Source of the DNA: Streptomyces sp. DH5
GTDB lineage: Bacteria > Actinomycetota > Actinomycetes > Streptomycetales > Streptomycetaceae
Reading direction: 5' to 3'
NCBI RefSeq assembly: GCF_020873915.1
Contig: NZ_JAHWGP010000022.1
Coordinates: forward strand, 79,981 to 143,980
Length of the DNA: 64,000 nt
Part shown: positions 54,655-63,242 of the stretch, in pieces
Layout: each line of letters opens with the position of its first letter
Numbering within the stretch: position 1 is the stretch's first letter
Notes under the pieces: model-generated
Database searches by the model: none
What the model was told of the DNA's origin: nothing
Seen by the model: the letters and a program-made list of their open reading frames with translations, nothing else
Position numbers and translations under genes: made by a program

Positions 54655-54681
54655 TGGACTAGACCTGTAGTGGACAGGTCT
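54655..54681 (+). promoter_or_regulatory. Palindromic operator upstream of cutC, dre-like
   Basis: TGGACTAGACCT (54655-54666) matches the dre core TGGTCTAGACCA at 10 of 12. It overlaps a perfect inverted repeat AGACCTGT (54661-54668) and ACAGGTCT (54674-54681) around AGTGG. This suits a GntR-family regulator such as DasR. Confidence 0.6.
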
Positions 54682-54731
54682 GTCCCGTAGCAGCCGGCCG
54701 AGCCACGACCGAGCCCGAGGAATGGGGTCCC

Positions 54732-55421
54732 ATGAGCAAGCGTGCACTCCTGGAGGTGATCGCCCTCGACGTCGAGGACGCCGTCGCCGCCCGGGCCGGA
54801 GGCGCGGACCGCCTCGAACTGGTCACGGACATGGCCGCCGACGGCCTCACGCCGGCGGCCGCGACCGTCGCGGGGATCCGGGCGGCCGTGGACCTTCCGG
54901 TGCGGGTGATGCTGCGGCTCGCCGACGGGTTCGCCGCGGGGGACGTCTCGCGGCTGGTGGCCGCGGCGGACGAGCTGCGGGGCGCCGGGGCGGAGGAGTT
55001 CGTGCTCGGGTTCCTCGACGGGGACGGTGCGGTGGACGTGGGGGCGGTGGAGCGGGTCGCCGGGGCGCTGGAGGGGTGCCGGTGGACGTTCCACCGGGCC
55101 GTCGACCGGGCCGCCGACCGGGGCGCGCTGCGGAAGCAGCTCGCGGACTTCCCCGGGCTGGACACGTACCTGACGGCCGGGTCGGCGGCGGGGGTCGACG
55201 CCGGGCTGCCCACGCTGCTCGCGGAGGCCGAGCGCCGGGGGGAGCCGGGGTACGAGCAGCAGCTGCTGGTCGGGGGTGGGCTCCGGCTGGAGCACGTGCC
55301 GGTGTTGCTGGAGGCGGGCGTCGACGCCTTCCACATCGGCGGGGCGGCCCGGCCGGGTGGGTGGGGTCGGCCGGTGTCGGCGGAGGCGGTCGCCCAGTGG
55401 CGGCGGGTGCTGGGAGGCTGA
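54732..55421 (+). CDS. cutC: CutC-family protein
   Basis: A 229-residue TIM-barrel protein: LEVIALDVEDAVAARAGGADRLELV at the start is the CutC signature, and WTFHRAVDRAADRGALRKQ follows. CutC was named for copper homeostasis, but direct evidence is weak and sugar-processing roles have been proposed. A dre-like site upstream fits a carbohydrate link. ATG 54732 has AGGAATGGGG upstream. Confidence 0.9.
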   Translation: MSKRALLEVIALDVEDAVAARAGGADRLELVTDMAADGLTPAAATVAGIRAAVDLPVRVMLRLADGFAAGDVSRLVAAADELRGAGAEEFVLGFLDGDGAVDVGAVERVAGALEGCRWTFHRAVDRAADRGALRKQLADFPGLDTYLTAGSAAGVDAGLPTLLAEAERRGEPGYEQQLLVGGGLRLEHVPVLLEAGVDAFHIGGAARPGGWGRPVSAEAVAQWRRVLGG

Positions 55422-55440
55422 GCGGGGTTGCCGCTGGGCG

Positions 55441-55472
55441 GGGGTGCGACGCAGCCCGGCGCTTGCGGAGGT
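55441..55472. repeat. Dispersed repeat copy between cutC and the HelD gene
   Basis: GGGTGCGACGCAGCCCGGCG (55442-55461) then CTTGCGGAGG matches copies at 14561-14591 and 14721-14750 in the nucleotidyltransferase region. It abuts the HelD stop codon. Confidence 0.65.
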
Positions 55473-57541
55473 TACGTCAGTGGGGCCGGCAGTGGGGTCG
55501 TGTGGGTGATGATCAGGCCGGAGACCGCTCGGGTGAGGGTGACGTAGAGGCGGCGGAGGCCGGTGCGTTCGTCGGGTTCCCCGTCGACCACCGCGCGGGG
55601 TTCGTCGAGGAGCACGTAGTCGTATTCGAGGCCCTTCGCCAGGGAGGCCGGCACCAGGGTCAGGCGGGTGGCGTGGGTCGTCTCCTCGCCGGGGGCGACG
55701 TAGGTGACGCCCGCCGCCGTCAGGGCCTTCGCCAGGTCCGGGACGCGGGTGTCCGCCGCGATGAGGCCCACCGAGCCCTCGTTGCCGAGGAGTTCGCGGC
55801 AGGCGGCGACCACGTCGTCCGTCCCCCCGGACGGGCGGACCTCGAAGAAGCCCGGGTTCTCGCGGATCGACGCCACCGGGGTGAGGCCCGGCGCGATGTG
55901 CGGGAGAAGGCGGGAGGCGTAGGTGATGACGTCCGTCGGGACGCGGAAACCGGCCGTCAGCTCCTCGATCACGGCGTCCCGCTTGCCCAGGTGGAGCAGG
56001 GCCTCGTCCCAACTGCGCGTGGCCCACGGGGTGGTGCCCTGGGCCAGGTCGCCGAGGACCGTCGCCGAACCGGTCGTGCAGCGGCGGCCCACCGCCCGGT
56101 ACTGCATGGGGGACAGGTCCTGCGCCTCGTCGAGCACCACGTGCCCGAGGGAGTGCGTGCGCCGGATCAGGTCGGCCGCCTCGTCGATCAGCACCGCGTC
56201 CGCGGACGACCACTTCGCCGACTTCACCGAGCGGGCCGGCTTCGCCCACAGGATCGTCTTCTGTTCCCGCTCGTCGAGCAGGCCCTCCGCGTGCTCGGCC
56301 AGGAACGCGGGGTCGCCCAGCAGCCGCAGCACCAGTTTCGCCGGGTCGACCGGCGGCCAGACCGTCTTCACCGCCGCCTTCACCGCGGCGCTGCGCGCCA
56401 CCGCGTCCTGCACCCTGTCGTCCGGTGCCTCGCCCGCCTGCTCCATCCGCACCAGCACGGCGTGCGCGATGCGCTGCGGGAGGGCCTCGCGGGCGGCGCC
56501 GTAGCGGATGTCCCGGTCGAGCAACTGCCTCACCAGCTCCTCCAGTTCGTACGCCGGGACGCGCCAGCGGCGGGATCCGCGCACGACCGTGACCGGTTCG
56601 GTGGGCATCGTGACGTGGGAGTAGAGGGCTCTGCGCAGGACCTGGGCCATCCGGGCGTCGCCCTTGACGACCGCCGCCGTCGCCTCGTCCTCGCCGCGCA
56701 CCTCGACGTGCGCCACCAGGTCGTCCACCGTGGCCTGCGCGACCGTGAGCTCGCCGAGCGCGGGCAGCACCTGCTCGATGTAGTGCAGGAAGGACCGGTT
56801 CGGGCCGACGACCAGCGTGCCGGTGCGGGCCAGCCGCTCGCGGTGGGCGTAGAGGAGGTAGGCGACGCGGTGCAGACCGACGGCCGTCTTCCCGGTGCCG
56901 GGGCCTCCCTGCACGCACACGCTGCCGGACAGGCCGGACCGTACGATCTCGTCCTGCTCGGGCTGGATCGTGGCGACGATGTCCCGCATCGGGCCGACAC
57001 GCGGACGTTCGATCTCCTGCTGGAGCAGCCTGCTGGTGGTGGCGCCCTCCGCCGGGTCGGAGAGGTGCTCGTCCTCGTACGCGGTGAGGTCGCCGCCGGT
57101 GTAGCCGAAGCGGCGGCGCAGCCCGACGTCCATCGGGTCCTTCCTGGACGCCCGGTAGAACGGCTGGGACACCGGCGCACGCCAGTCGATCACCATCGGG
57201 TCGCCGTCCGCGTCGTGCACGTGGCGGCGTCCGATGTAGAACCGCTCCCCCCGCGCTCCCCCGGCCCGCTCGGCGCCGGGGGAGCGCAGGTAGTCGAGGC
57301 GTCCGAAGAAGAGCGGGGTGTCGCTGAGGTCGGCCAGCGCCTTGACGCGGTCCTCGATCTGCCGCTGCAGGACGGCGGCGTTGACCCAGTTCGCGGTGAC
57401 GTCGCTGATGTCGAGGGCCTCCACGTCCTCGCGCATGGCGCGCAGCGCGGAGCGGGAGGCGGAGAGGTGGGAGCGTTCACGGGCGAGCGGACCGTCCTCG
57501 TGGGTGCTCGCGGGCTCGGCGACGGGCGTGGACGCGGACAA
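55472..57541 (-). CDS. HelD-like UvrD/Rep-family ATPase (RNA polymerase-associated)
   Basis: A 689-residue superfamily 1 helicase-like protein. Walker A GGPGTGKTAVGLHRVAYLLY lies near residue 215-235 and Walker B HVVLDEAQDLSPMQYR follows; later ASLAKGLEYDYVLLDEP and LYVTLTRA are motifs V-VI. The N-terminal coiled-coil region (about 20-60) matches HelD, which recycles stalled RNA polymerase; some Streptomyces homologs (HelR) give rifamycin tolerance. No rifamycin-associated element was noticed upstream. TTG start at 57541 with GGAGG seven bases away. Confidence 0.86.
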   Translation of the reverse strand: MSASTPVAEPASTHEDGPLARERSHLSASRSALRAMREDVEALDISDVTANWVNAAVLQRQIEDRVKALADLSDTPLFFGRLDYLRSPGAERAGGARGERFYIGRRHVHDADGDPMVIDWRAPVSQPFYRASRKDPMDVGLRRRFGYTGGDLTAYEDEHLSDPAEGATTSRLLQQEIERPRVGPMRDIVATIQPEQDEIVRSGLSGSVCVQGGPGTGKTAVGLHRVAYLLYAHRERLARTGTLVVGPNRSFLHYIEQVLPALGELTVAQATVDDLVAHVEVRGEDEATAAVVKGDARMAQVLRRALYSHVTMPTEPVTVVRGSRRWRVPAYELEELVRQLLDRDIRYGAAREALPQRIAHAVLVRMEQAGEAPDDRVQDAVARSAAVKAAVKTVWPPVDPAKLVLRLLGDPAFLAEHAEGLLDEREQKTILWAKPARSVKSAKWSSADAVLIDEAADLIRRTHSLGHVVLDEAQDLSPMQYRAVGRRCTTGSATVLGDLAQGTTPWATRSWDEALLHLGKRDAVIEELTAGFRVPTDVITYASRLLPHIAPGLTPVASIRENPGFFEVRPSGGTDDVVAACRELLGNEGSVGLIAADTRVPDLAKALTAAGVTYVAPGEETTHATRLTLVPASLAKGLEYDYVLLDEPRAVVDGEPDERTGLRRLYVTLTRAVSGLIITHTTPLPAPLT

Positions 57542-57747
57542 GGGGTGCCTCCGGGGTGCCTGCTGGTGGGGTGCTGCGGACTACCGTCCGGTTTCCGTCC
57601 GGGCGGCGGCGCTCCGTGAGGGGAGGCGGGCAAGAGCGGAGATTCTAGGACGCGCGGGCGGTGCGGGCCAAACGGTTTACCCGCCGGACGGGCGGCGGGG
57701 CGGGCATGCTCACGGCCACGGCCACAGCCATGATCACGGCCCGCCGG
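57542..57747. other. Intergenic region after the XRE gene and before HelD
   Basis: 206 bp, GC-rich, between two same-strand genes, and presumably holds the HelD promoter. No gene is seen. Confidence 0.4.
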
Positions 57748-58650
57748 TCACTTCGCCCGGGGTGAACCGTCGGCTTCCCGCACACCGGACGCGCCGGCTT
57801 CCCGCACACCGGACGCGCCGGCCGGCCGCCGCGCCGGTCCCGTGGTCAGCGAGGCGAGCAGGGCCAGCCGTTCGGCGTCCTCGCTGCCCGGCTCGGCGTG
57901 GTAGACCGCGAGCGTCATCCCGTCGGGGCCGTCGACGTCGAGTTTGGACATGGTGAGGTTCAGCCGTCCGACCTGGGGATGGTCCATCCCGATCGGCCCG
58001 TCGCCCACCGGCCGCACGTCGTGGCGCGCCCACACCCGCCGGAACTCCTCGCTGGCCAGGGAGAGTTCACCGACGATCCGGACGACCCGCGGGTCGCCGA
58101 CGTCGGACCCGAGCCGGCGGCGGAAGGCGGCCACGCAGCGGGCCGCAGTCTGGGCCCAGTCCGTGTGCAGGGCCTGTTCGGCCGGGTCGAGGAAGAACGA
58201 CCGGAGCCGGTTCTCCCCCACCCGCAGGCCCGGGGCCAGGGCGGTGGCGAGCGGGTTGGCCGCGATCACGTCGAGGGACCGGTCCGTCACGAAGGCCGGC
58301 AGCCCGATCGCGTCGAGCAGCTGGGCCGTGGCCGGCGGAACGGCCCGCCGCCGGGGCCGGCGGTGGGTGCGGCGGCGCGGCGCGGCGAGCTGGTGGAGGT
58401 AGCCGGTGGCCGTGTCGTCGAGCCGGAGCACCCGGGCGAGCGCGTCGAGGACCTGCACGGACGGGTTGCGGTCGCGGCCCTGCTCGAGCCGCAGGTAGTA
58501 GTCGGAGCTGATCCCGGCGAGCATGGCCACCTCCTCGCGGCGCAGCCCCGGCACCCGGCGTATCCCGTAGGCGGGCAGTCCGATGTCCTCGGGTGTCACC
58601 AGCTCCCGGCGCGCCCGCAGGTAGTCACCGAGCAGGTTCTCCTCAGACAT
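57748..58650 (-). CDS. XRE-family regulator with MmyB-like C-terminal domain
   Basis: A 300-residue regulator: HTH (about 10-75) GDYLRARRELVTPEDIGL then RREEVAMLAGISSDYYLRLEQGRDRNPS, followed by a PAS-like MmyB ligand-binding domain (about 105-260) with VTDRSLDVIAANPLATAL. This family in Streptomyces often controls a neighbouring oxidoreductase. It diverges from the aldo/keto reductase at 58753. The C-terminus has a small duplication (GASGVREAGASGVREA). ATG 58650; 58659 is also possible. Confidence 0.9.
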   Translation of the reverse strand: MSEENLLGDYLRARRELVTPEDIGLPAYGIRRVPGLRREEVAMLAGISSDYYLRLEQGRDRNPSVQVLDALARVLRLDDTATGYLHQLAAPRRRTHRRPRRRAVPPATAQLLDAIGLPAFVTDRSLDVIAANPLATALAPGLRVGENRLRSFFLDPAEQALHTDWAQTAARCVAAFRRRLGSDVGDPRVVRIVGELSLASEEFRRVWARHDVRPVGDGPIGMDHPQVGRLNLTMSKLDVDGPDGMTLAVYHAEPGSEDAERLALLASLTTGPARRPAGASGVREAGASGVREADGSPRAK

Positions 58651-58752
58651 GTGCCTCATGGTAGGCGCGCGGGGCCGCCCGTCCCTGTCCCTGTCACTCC
58701 CAGGATCGGCGGGGATCTGGGCGGGCCGGCCGGCGGCACGGACGGTGGGGGC
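58651..58752. promoter_or_regulatory. Divergent promoter region, XRE regulator / aldo-keto reductase
   Basis: 102 bp that must hold both promoters and probably the regulator's binding site; GTCCCTGTCCCTGTCACT (58681-58698) is a short direct repeat there. Confidence 0.45.
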
Positions 58753-59646
58753 ATGAGTACTTCGACCGCTTCGACCACCTCCGCGTCCACGTCCCTGCCC
58801 GGCGGCACCTGGACGATGGGCGACCTGACCGTCACCCGGTTCGGTTACGGGGCCATGCGGCTGACCGGTCCCGGCGTGATGGGACCCCCGGCCGACCACG
58901 ACGGCGCGCTCGCGGTGCTGCGCGAGGCCGTACGTCTCGGCATCACCCACATCGACACCGCCGACGCCTACGGCCCGCACGTCACCAACCGGCTGATCCG
59001 CGAAGCCCTGCACCCCTACCCCGACTCCGTGCACGTCGTGACCAAGGTGGGTGCGGTCCGCGACGCCCGGGGCGGCTGGCCTCCGGCCCGGGAGCCCGAC
59101 GACCTGCGCCGGGCCGTGCACAGCAACCTGGAGACCCTCGGCGTGGAGTCGCTGGACCTCGTCAACCTCCGGCTCGGCGACGCCGAGGGCCCGCGGCCCG
59201 GCTCGCTCGCCGAGGCCTACGGGACCCTCGTCGAACTCCAGCAGGAGGGCCTGATCCGGCACCTCGGCCTGAGCAACGCCACCGCCGGCCAGATCGCCGA
59301 GGCGGAGACCATCGCCCCGTTCGTCTGCGTGCAGAACCTCTACAACCTCGCCCACCGTCAGGACGACGACCTCGTCGACCGGCTCGCCGAGCGGGGCATC
59401 GCCTACGTGCCCTTCTTCCCGCTGGGCGGCTTCAGCCCGTTGCAGTCCTCGGCGCTGTCCGCGGTGGCCGCCCGGCTCGGCACCCGCCCGCTGCCGGTCG
59501 CCCTGGCCTGGCTGCTGCACCGCTCGCCCAACATCCTGCTCATCCCCGGGACCTCGTCGCCGGCGCACCTGCGGGAGAACATCACCGGCGCGGGCCTCAC
59601 GCTGTCCGAGGAGGACCTCGCCGAGCTCGACGCGATCGGCCGCTGA
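58753..59646 (+). CDS. Aldo/keto reductase
   Basis: A 297-residue NADPH-dependent carbonyl reductase. TIM-barrel motifs: FGYGAMRLTGPGVMGPP, HIDTADAYGPHVTNRLI with catalytic Asp and Tyr, VVTKVGAVRD with catalytic Lys, and HLGLSNATAGQI; cofactor residues in IPGTSSPAHLRENI. A catalytic His is replaced by Asn in LVNLRLG, as in some AKR11/12-type members. ATG 58753, GGGGGC upstream. It is likely controlled by the divergent XRE protein. Confidence 0.9.
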   Translation: MSTSTASTTSASTSLPGGTWTMGDLTVTRFGYGAMRLTGPGVMGPPADHDGALAVLREAVRLGITHIDTADAYGPHVTNRLIREALHPYPDSVHVVTKVGAVRDARGGWPPAREPDDLRRAVHSNLETLGVESLDLVNLRLGDAEGPRPGSLAEAYGTLVELQQEGLIRHLGLSNATAGQIAEAETIAPFVCVQNLYNLAHRQDDDLVDRLAERGIAYVPFFPLGGFSPLQSSALSAVAARLGTRPLPVALAWLLHRSPNILLIPGTSSPAHLRENITGAGLTLSEEDLAELDAIGR

Positions 59647-59779
59647 CCCCACCTACCCCTTAGGGGACGGCCCGTCCCGCCCGGGGGGTACGGGTCGTCC
59701 CGGAGGTGTACGCGGGAAGCCGGCGGATCGGTCCTTTCGACCGATGCCCGTCCCGGGGCCGCAGAGCAACCATGGAGAC

Positions 59780-59965
59780 ATGAGCGCAGCGATTCTCCAC
59801 CCCACCACACCGCCGGTCCGGCCGACCGGCGCGACCCCGGTCCAGGGCAGCCATCCGCACCGCCTCGGTGACGCCCTGCGCGCCGTCAAGGTGTTCCTCG
59901 GCGCCGCCTTCGACGTGATCGTCCTCGGCGAGTACGGCGAGGAAGCGGGCGTCCGCCGCAAGTAG
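59780..59965 (+). CDS. Small conserved protein
   Basis: A 61-residue protein. It begins AAILHPTTPPVRPTG, and its C-terminal half, RLGDALRAVKVFLGAAFDVI then VLGEYGEEAGVRRK, suggests one amphipathic or TM-like helix. From memory this matches short Streptomyces proteins of unknown function. GGAGA precedes the ATG at 59780. Confidence 0.6.
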   Translation: MSAAILHPTTPPVRPTGATPVQGSHPHRLGDALRAVKVFLGAAFDVIVLGEYGEEAGVRRK

Positions 59966-60464
59966 GCGCACGGCCACCCGCCCGGCCCGGCCTGCCCGGC
60001 CCGGGGCGGCTGCCCCTGCTCCGGGCGGGCCCCCGCACGGCCGTCCACTCCCGCCTCCGGGGCGGGAGTGGAGGATCGCACGCGCCTGATCGGCCGCGCG
60101 GACGAGGGCCTCGGCGGTGCGGTCGAGGGAACGGGCGGCGCTCTCCGGGCGGACGGCGGACGGTGGCCGACGGCCGGTGTACCGGGCCCCATGACGTCCA
60201 CGCTCTGCCGTGAGATCTCGGCGATCCGCGCGGTGGCCCGCGCGCTCGACATCATCGACCGGTACCGGATGTCCTCGTCGAAGCCGTGACGCTCACGCCG
60301 GCCTTCCCCGCGGCGCCGGCGGACGAGGTCCTGGCTCTCCAAATACGTGATCGTCCCGGGGACGGTGAGCCGAAGCACGATAGGTGTCATAGAGGCAGGT
60401 GTGCTGTCACCAAGGCTGGCGGTGGATGCCGAGCGAGGTATCAGGCAAGGGGTAGCGTTCCAGC
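59966..60464. other. Patchy intergenic region with a regulator remnant
   Basis: About 500 bp with no intact gene. The minus strand shows a decayed MarR/GbsR-like C-terminal reading frame (60060-60390). Short inverted GGTGTCA / GCTGTCACC motifs lie at 60383-60411. Confidence 0.5.
60060..60390 (-). pseudogene. Remnant of a MarR/GbsR-like regulator
   Basis: From 60390 leftward the frame reads VPGTITYLESQDLVRRRRGE then RRERHGFDEDIRYRSMM and ARATARIAEISRQSVDVMG, matching the wing and C-terminal dimerisation region of GbsR/MarR-type Streptomyces proteins (SGAVRYL ... RRDHYR ... DDVWYE). The HTH N-terminus is missing and after about 60190 homology continues only in another frame (SLDRTAEALVRAADQA), so it is truncated and frameshifted. 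Assigned from pattern memory. Confidence 0.45.
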
Positions 60465-61009
60465 ATGACGTCAGCGCCGCCCCGGTTCCCGCCGCGTCCG
60501 ATCCGTGGTGTACGGGTACTGCATCGGAAGCAGAACTGCGCGCCGCATTTCGCGGAGATAGAGGTGGATTTCGAGCCTGCGGCCGAGGGCTTCGTCTTCG
60601 AGGTGGCTCAAGGGCTCACGGTGGACTACGCACCGGGTGAGGCCCTGTCACATTTCTTCGCGGCGGCCGCCGCGGGGATCGAGGAGCAGCTGAACTTGCC
60701 CGAGCACGGAGTCGTGATCGCCACCCGGGTTGTGCTGCGGCGCGCCCGTGCCGATACGTTCGGCTCTCATGAACTGGCGTTCAAGATTGCGGGCTACCTC
60801 GCCGCCCGCAAAGCGTTGGAACGTTCGAGGTGCCCGCGCCTCTGAGTAACTACCCCTCGCGACGAGGTAGCGGAACCCCACACTCAGCCGGACCTCGAGT
60901 GACACCAAGCGTGCTGTCCCGGGCGAGGTGACAAGTAGCGCGCCGAGTTGGTGACAACTGGCGTGTTTCGACCACGCGGAACCGCAGATCGGTCCCAAGC
61001 TGGGTGACA
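60383..61009. mobile_element. TGACA-repeat-flanked segment, possible decayed insertion element
   Basis: Inverted copies GGTGTCA (60383-60389) and GCTGTCACC (60403-60411) lie left of the EF-G IV gene; GTGACACC (60899-60906), GGTGACA (60927-60933), GGTGACA (60950-60956) and GGTGACA (61003-61009) lie right. Multiple terminal repeats of this kind occur in IS21-like ends. No transposase is present. Confidence 0.35.
60465..60845 (+). CDS. Stand-alone EF-G domain IV-like protein
   Basis: A 126-residue protein resembling domain IV of translation elongation factor G: FAEIEVDFEPAAEGFVFEV matches the FxDVxVxLEP strand, ALSHFFAAAAAGIEEQL the EYIPAVEKGIEEAL helix, and SHELAFKIAGYLAARKALER the highly conserved SSEMAFKIAGSxAFKEA end. 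No GTPase domain is present. Domain IV acts at the decoding centre, so a free copy may bind ribosomes or be an ancient fragment. ATG 60465. Confidence 0.7.
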   Translation: MTSAPPRFPPRPIRGVRVLHRKQNCAPHFAEIEVDFEPAAEGFVFEVAQGLTVDYAPGEALSHFFAAAAAGIEEQLNLPEHGVVIATRVVLRRARADTFGSHELAFKIAGYLAARKALERSRCPRL

Positions 61010-61208
61010 GCTTTCGTGCTTCGGCACAGACGGACGCCGGGCTGACCCGGAGGTGCCGGGTGATTCCGGCGGCCGTGGGACCGGCGCTGACGCCCTAGAG
61101 GGAAGGCAACCGCGTCACGCCTCCCCGTCGGTGTCTGAGTACGCGCACGTACCCCGCTGAGTACCCGCGCCGGTGCGCCGCCCGCCGCCGGGCCGCTTCA
61201 CTGGCCGT

Positions 61209-61589
61209 ATGAGCCACGAGCGCACCGCCCCCGCCTCCCCGGCCCGTCGGTACCGGGAAGAACGGGACCCGCGCGCCTGGGTGGCACCCGCCGCGGCGAC
61301 CGGTCTCGGCGCGCTCCTGATGCCGGCGGCGCTCCTCTTCGGGGCGATGTCCCCCATGGCGACCGACAGCTGCGGCCCGGACGACTGCTCGCGCGCCCTG
61401 ACGACCGCCCTCTCCGTGATCCTCGGGACCCTGCTCTACGGCGGCCCGGTCGCGGCCGGCGCCTGGCTCGCCTCCTGGCTGCTGCCCCGGACCCGCCGCT
61501 GGTCGGTGCCGCGGGTCTGGCTGGCCGGGCTCTCCCTGCTGCCCTGGCTGGTCGTCCTGGCGCTGGTGTTCAACCTGCCCGAGGGGTGA
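61209..61589 (+). CDS. Small membrane protein
   Basis: A 126-residue protein with a basic cytoplasmic N-terminus and three hydrophobic segments (about 40-60, 75-97, 105-123), plus two cysteines in DSCGPDDCSRA in the first loop. No family recognised. ATG 61209 from MSHERTAP; an upstream in-frame start at 61173 is less likely. It is convergent with the helicase gene. Confidence 0.7.
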   Translation: MSHERTAPASPARRYREERDPRAWVAPAAATGLGALLMPAALLFGAMSPMATDSCGPDDCSRALTTALSVILGTLLYGGPVAAGAWLASWLLPRTRRWSVPRVWLAGLSLLPWLVVLALVFNLPEG

Positions 61590-61598
61590 CGTGTCCGC

Positions 61599-63242
61599 TC
61601 AGTTCCCGGCCAGCAGCTCGTCCGCGTCCATGATCCGGTACGCGTACCCCTGCTCGGCGAGGAACCGCTGGCGGTGCGCCGCGAAGTCCTGGTCGATGGT
61701 GTCCCGGGCGACCACGGAGTAGAAGTGCGCCTGGTGCCCGTCAGCCTTGGGCCGCAGCACCCGGCCGAGCCGCTGCGCCTCCTCCTGCCGCGAGCCGAAG
61801 GTGCCCGACACCTGGATCGCGACCGTGGCCTCCGGCAGGTCGATCGAGAAGTTCGCGACCTTGGACACGACCAGGACGCTGATCTCGCCCTGCCGGAACG
61901 CCTCGAACAGCTTCTCCCGCTGGGCGTTGGACGTGTCGCCCTTGATCACCGGCGCGTCCAGGTGCTCGCCCAGCTCGTCGAGCTGGTCGATGTACTGGCC
62001 GATGACGAGGATCTGCTGGCCCGCGAACCGCCGGACGATCGCCTCCGTCACCCTCTGCTTGGTCGCCGTCGTCGAGCAGAACCGGTACTTCTCCTCCTGC
62101 TCCGCCGTCGCGTACGCCAGCCGCTCGGACTCGGTGAGGCTGACCCGGACCTCCACGCAGTCGGCCGGAGCGATGTAGCCCTGCGCCTCGATCTCCTTCC
62201 ACGGCGCGTCGAACCGCTTCGGGCCGATCAGCGAGAACACGTCCGACTCGCGGCCGTCCTCGCGGACCAGGGTCGCCGTCAGGCCGAGGCGCCGCCGGGC
62301 CTGGAGATCGGCGGTGAACTTGAAGACGGGCGCGGGCAGCAGGTGCACCTCGTCGTAGAGGATCAGGCCCCAGTCCCGGGAGTCGAACAGCTCCAGGTGG
62401 GGGTAGACGCCCTTCCGCTTCGTCGTCAGCACCTGGTAGGTGGCGATGGTGACGGGCCGGATCTCCTTCCTCGTCCCGCTGTACTCGCCGATCTCGTCCT
62501 CGGTCAGCGAGGTCCGCTTCACCAGCTCGTGCTTCCACTGCCGGGCCGAGACGGTGTTGGTGACCAGGATCAGCGTGGTCGACTTCGCCTGCGCCATGGA
62601 TCCCGCGCCGACCAGCGTCTTGCCCGCGCCGCAGGGGAGGACGACCACACCGGAGCCGCCGTGCCAGAAGTTCTCCACGGCCTGCTTCTGGTACGGGCGC
62701 AGCGCCCACCCGTCCTCGACCAGCTCGATGGGGTGCGCCTCGCCGTCCACGTACCCGGCGAGGTCCTCGGCCGGCCAGCCCAGCTTCAGCAGCGTCTGCT
62801 TGATCTGCCCGCGCTCCGAGGGGTGCACGACCACCGTGTCGGGGTCGATCCGGTTGCCGACGAGCGGCGCGATCCGCTTGGAGCGCAGCACCTCCTCCAG
62901 CACGGGCCGGTCGGTGCTGGTCAGCACGAGACCGTGCGCCGGGTGCTTGACCAGGCTGAGCCGGCCGTAGCGGTCCATGGTGTCGGCGATGTCGACGAGC
63001 AGCGCGTGCGGCACCGGGTAGCGGCTGTACTGCACCAGCGCGTCCACGACCTGCTCGGCGTCGTGCCCGGCCGCCCGCGCGTTCCACAGGCCCAGCGGGG
63101 TCACGCGGTAGGTGTGGATGTGCTCGGGGGCGCGCTCCAGCTCGGCGAAGGGCGCGATGACCCGCCGGCACTCGTCGGCCTGCTCGTGGTCGACCTCGAG
63201 GAGGAGAGTCTTGTCGGACTGGACGATGAGCGGACCATTCAC
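61599..63242 (-). CDS. XPB/ERCC3-type DNA repair helicase
   Basis: A 547-residue superfamily 2 helicase. Motif I VVLPCGAGKTLVG (Lys208), motif II LYDEVHLLPA, motif III LGLTATLVREDG, motif VI EAQRLGRVLRPK. The N-terminal damage-recognition-like domain (1-180) and the RED-like segment match bacterial XPB homologs. Bacterial XPB unwinds 3'-5' and is thought to act in repair with the Bax1 nuclease in archaea; no partner gene is here. GTG start at 63242, VNGPLIVQSDKT. Its upstream DNA is the 105-bp array. Confidence 0.94.
   Translation of the reverse strand: MNGPLIVQSDKTLLLEVDHEQADECRRVIAPFAELERAPEHIHTYRVTPLGLWNARAAGHDAEQVVDALVQYSRYPVPHALLVDIADTMDRYGRLSLVKHPAHGLVLTSTDRPVLEEVLRSKRIAPLVGNRIDPDTVVVHPSERGQIKQTLLKLGWPAEDLAGYVDGEAHPIELVEDGWALRPYQKQAVENFWHGGSGVVVLPCGAGKTLVGAGSMAQAKSTTLILVTNTVSARQWKHELVKRTSLTEDEIGEYSGTRKEIRPVTIATYQVLTTKRKGVYPHLELFDSRDWGLILYDEVHLLPAPVFKFTADLQARRRLGLTATLVREDGRESDVFSLIGPKRFDAPWKEIEAQGYIAPADCVEVRVSLTESERLAYATAEQEEKYRFCSTTATKQRVTEAIVRRFAGQQILVIGQYIDQLDELGEHLDAPVIKGDTSNAQREKLFEAFRQGEISVLVVSKVANFSIDLPEATVAIQVSGTFGSRQEEAQRLGRVLRPKADGHQAHFYSVVARDTIDQDFAAHRQRFLAEQGYAYRIMDADELLAGN

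Noticed and set aside
53787-56918. 1043-residue minus-strand ORF
   Set aside because: It is an antisense shadow of the MDMPI gene, cutC and the HelD gene, in high-GC DNA.
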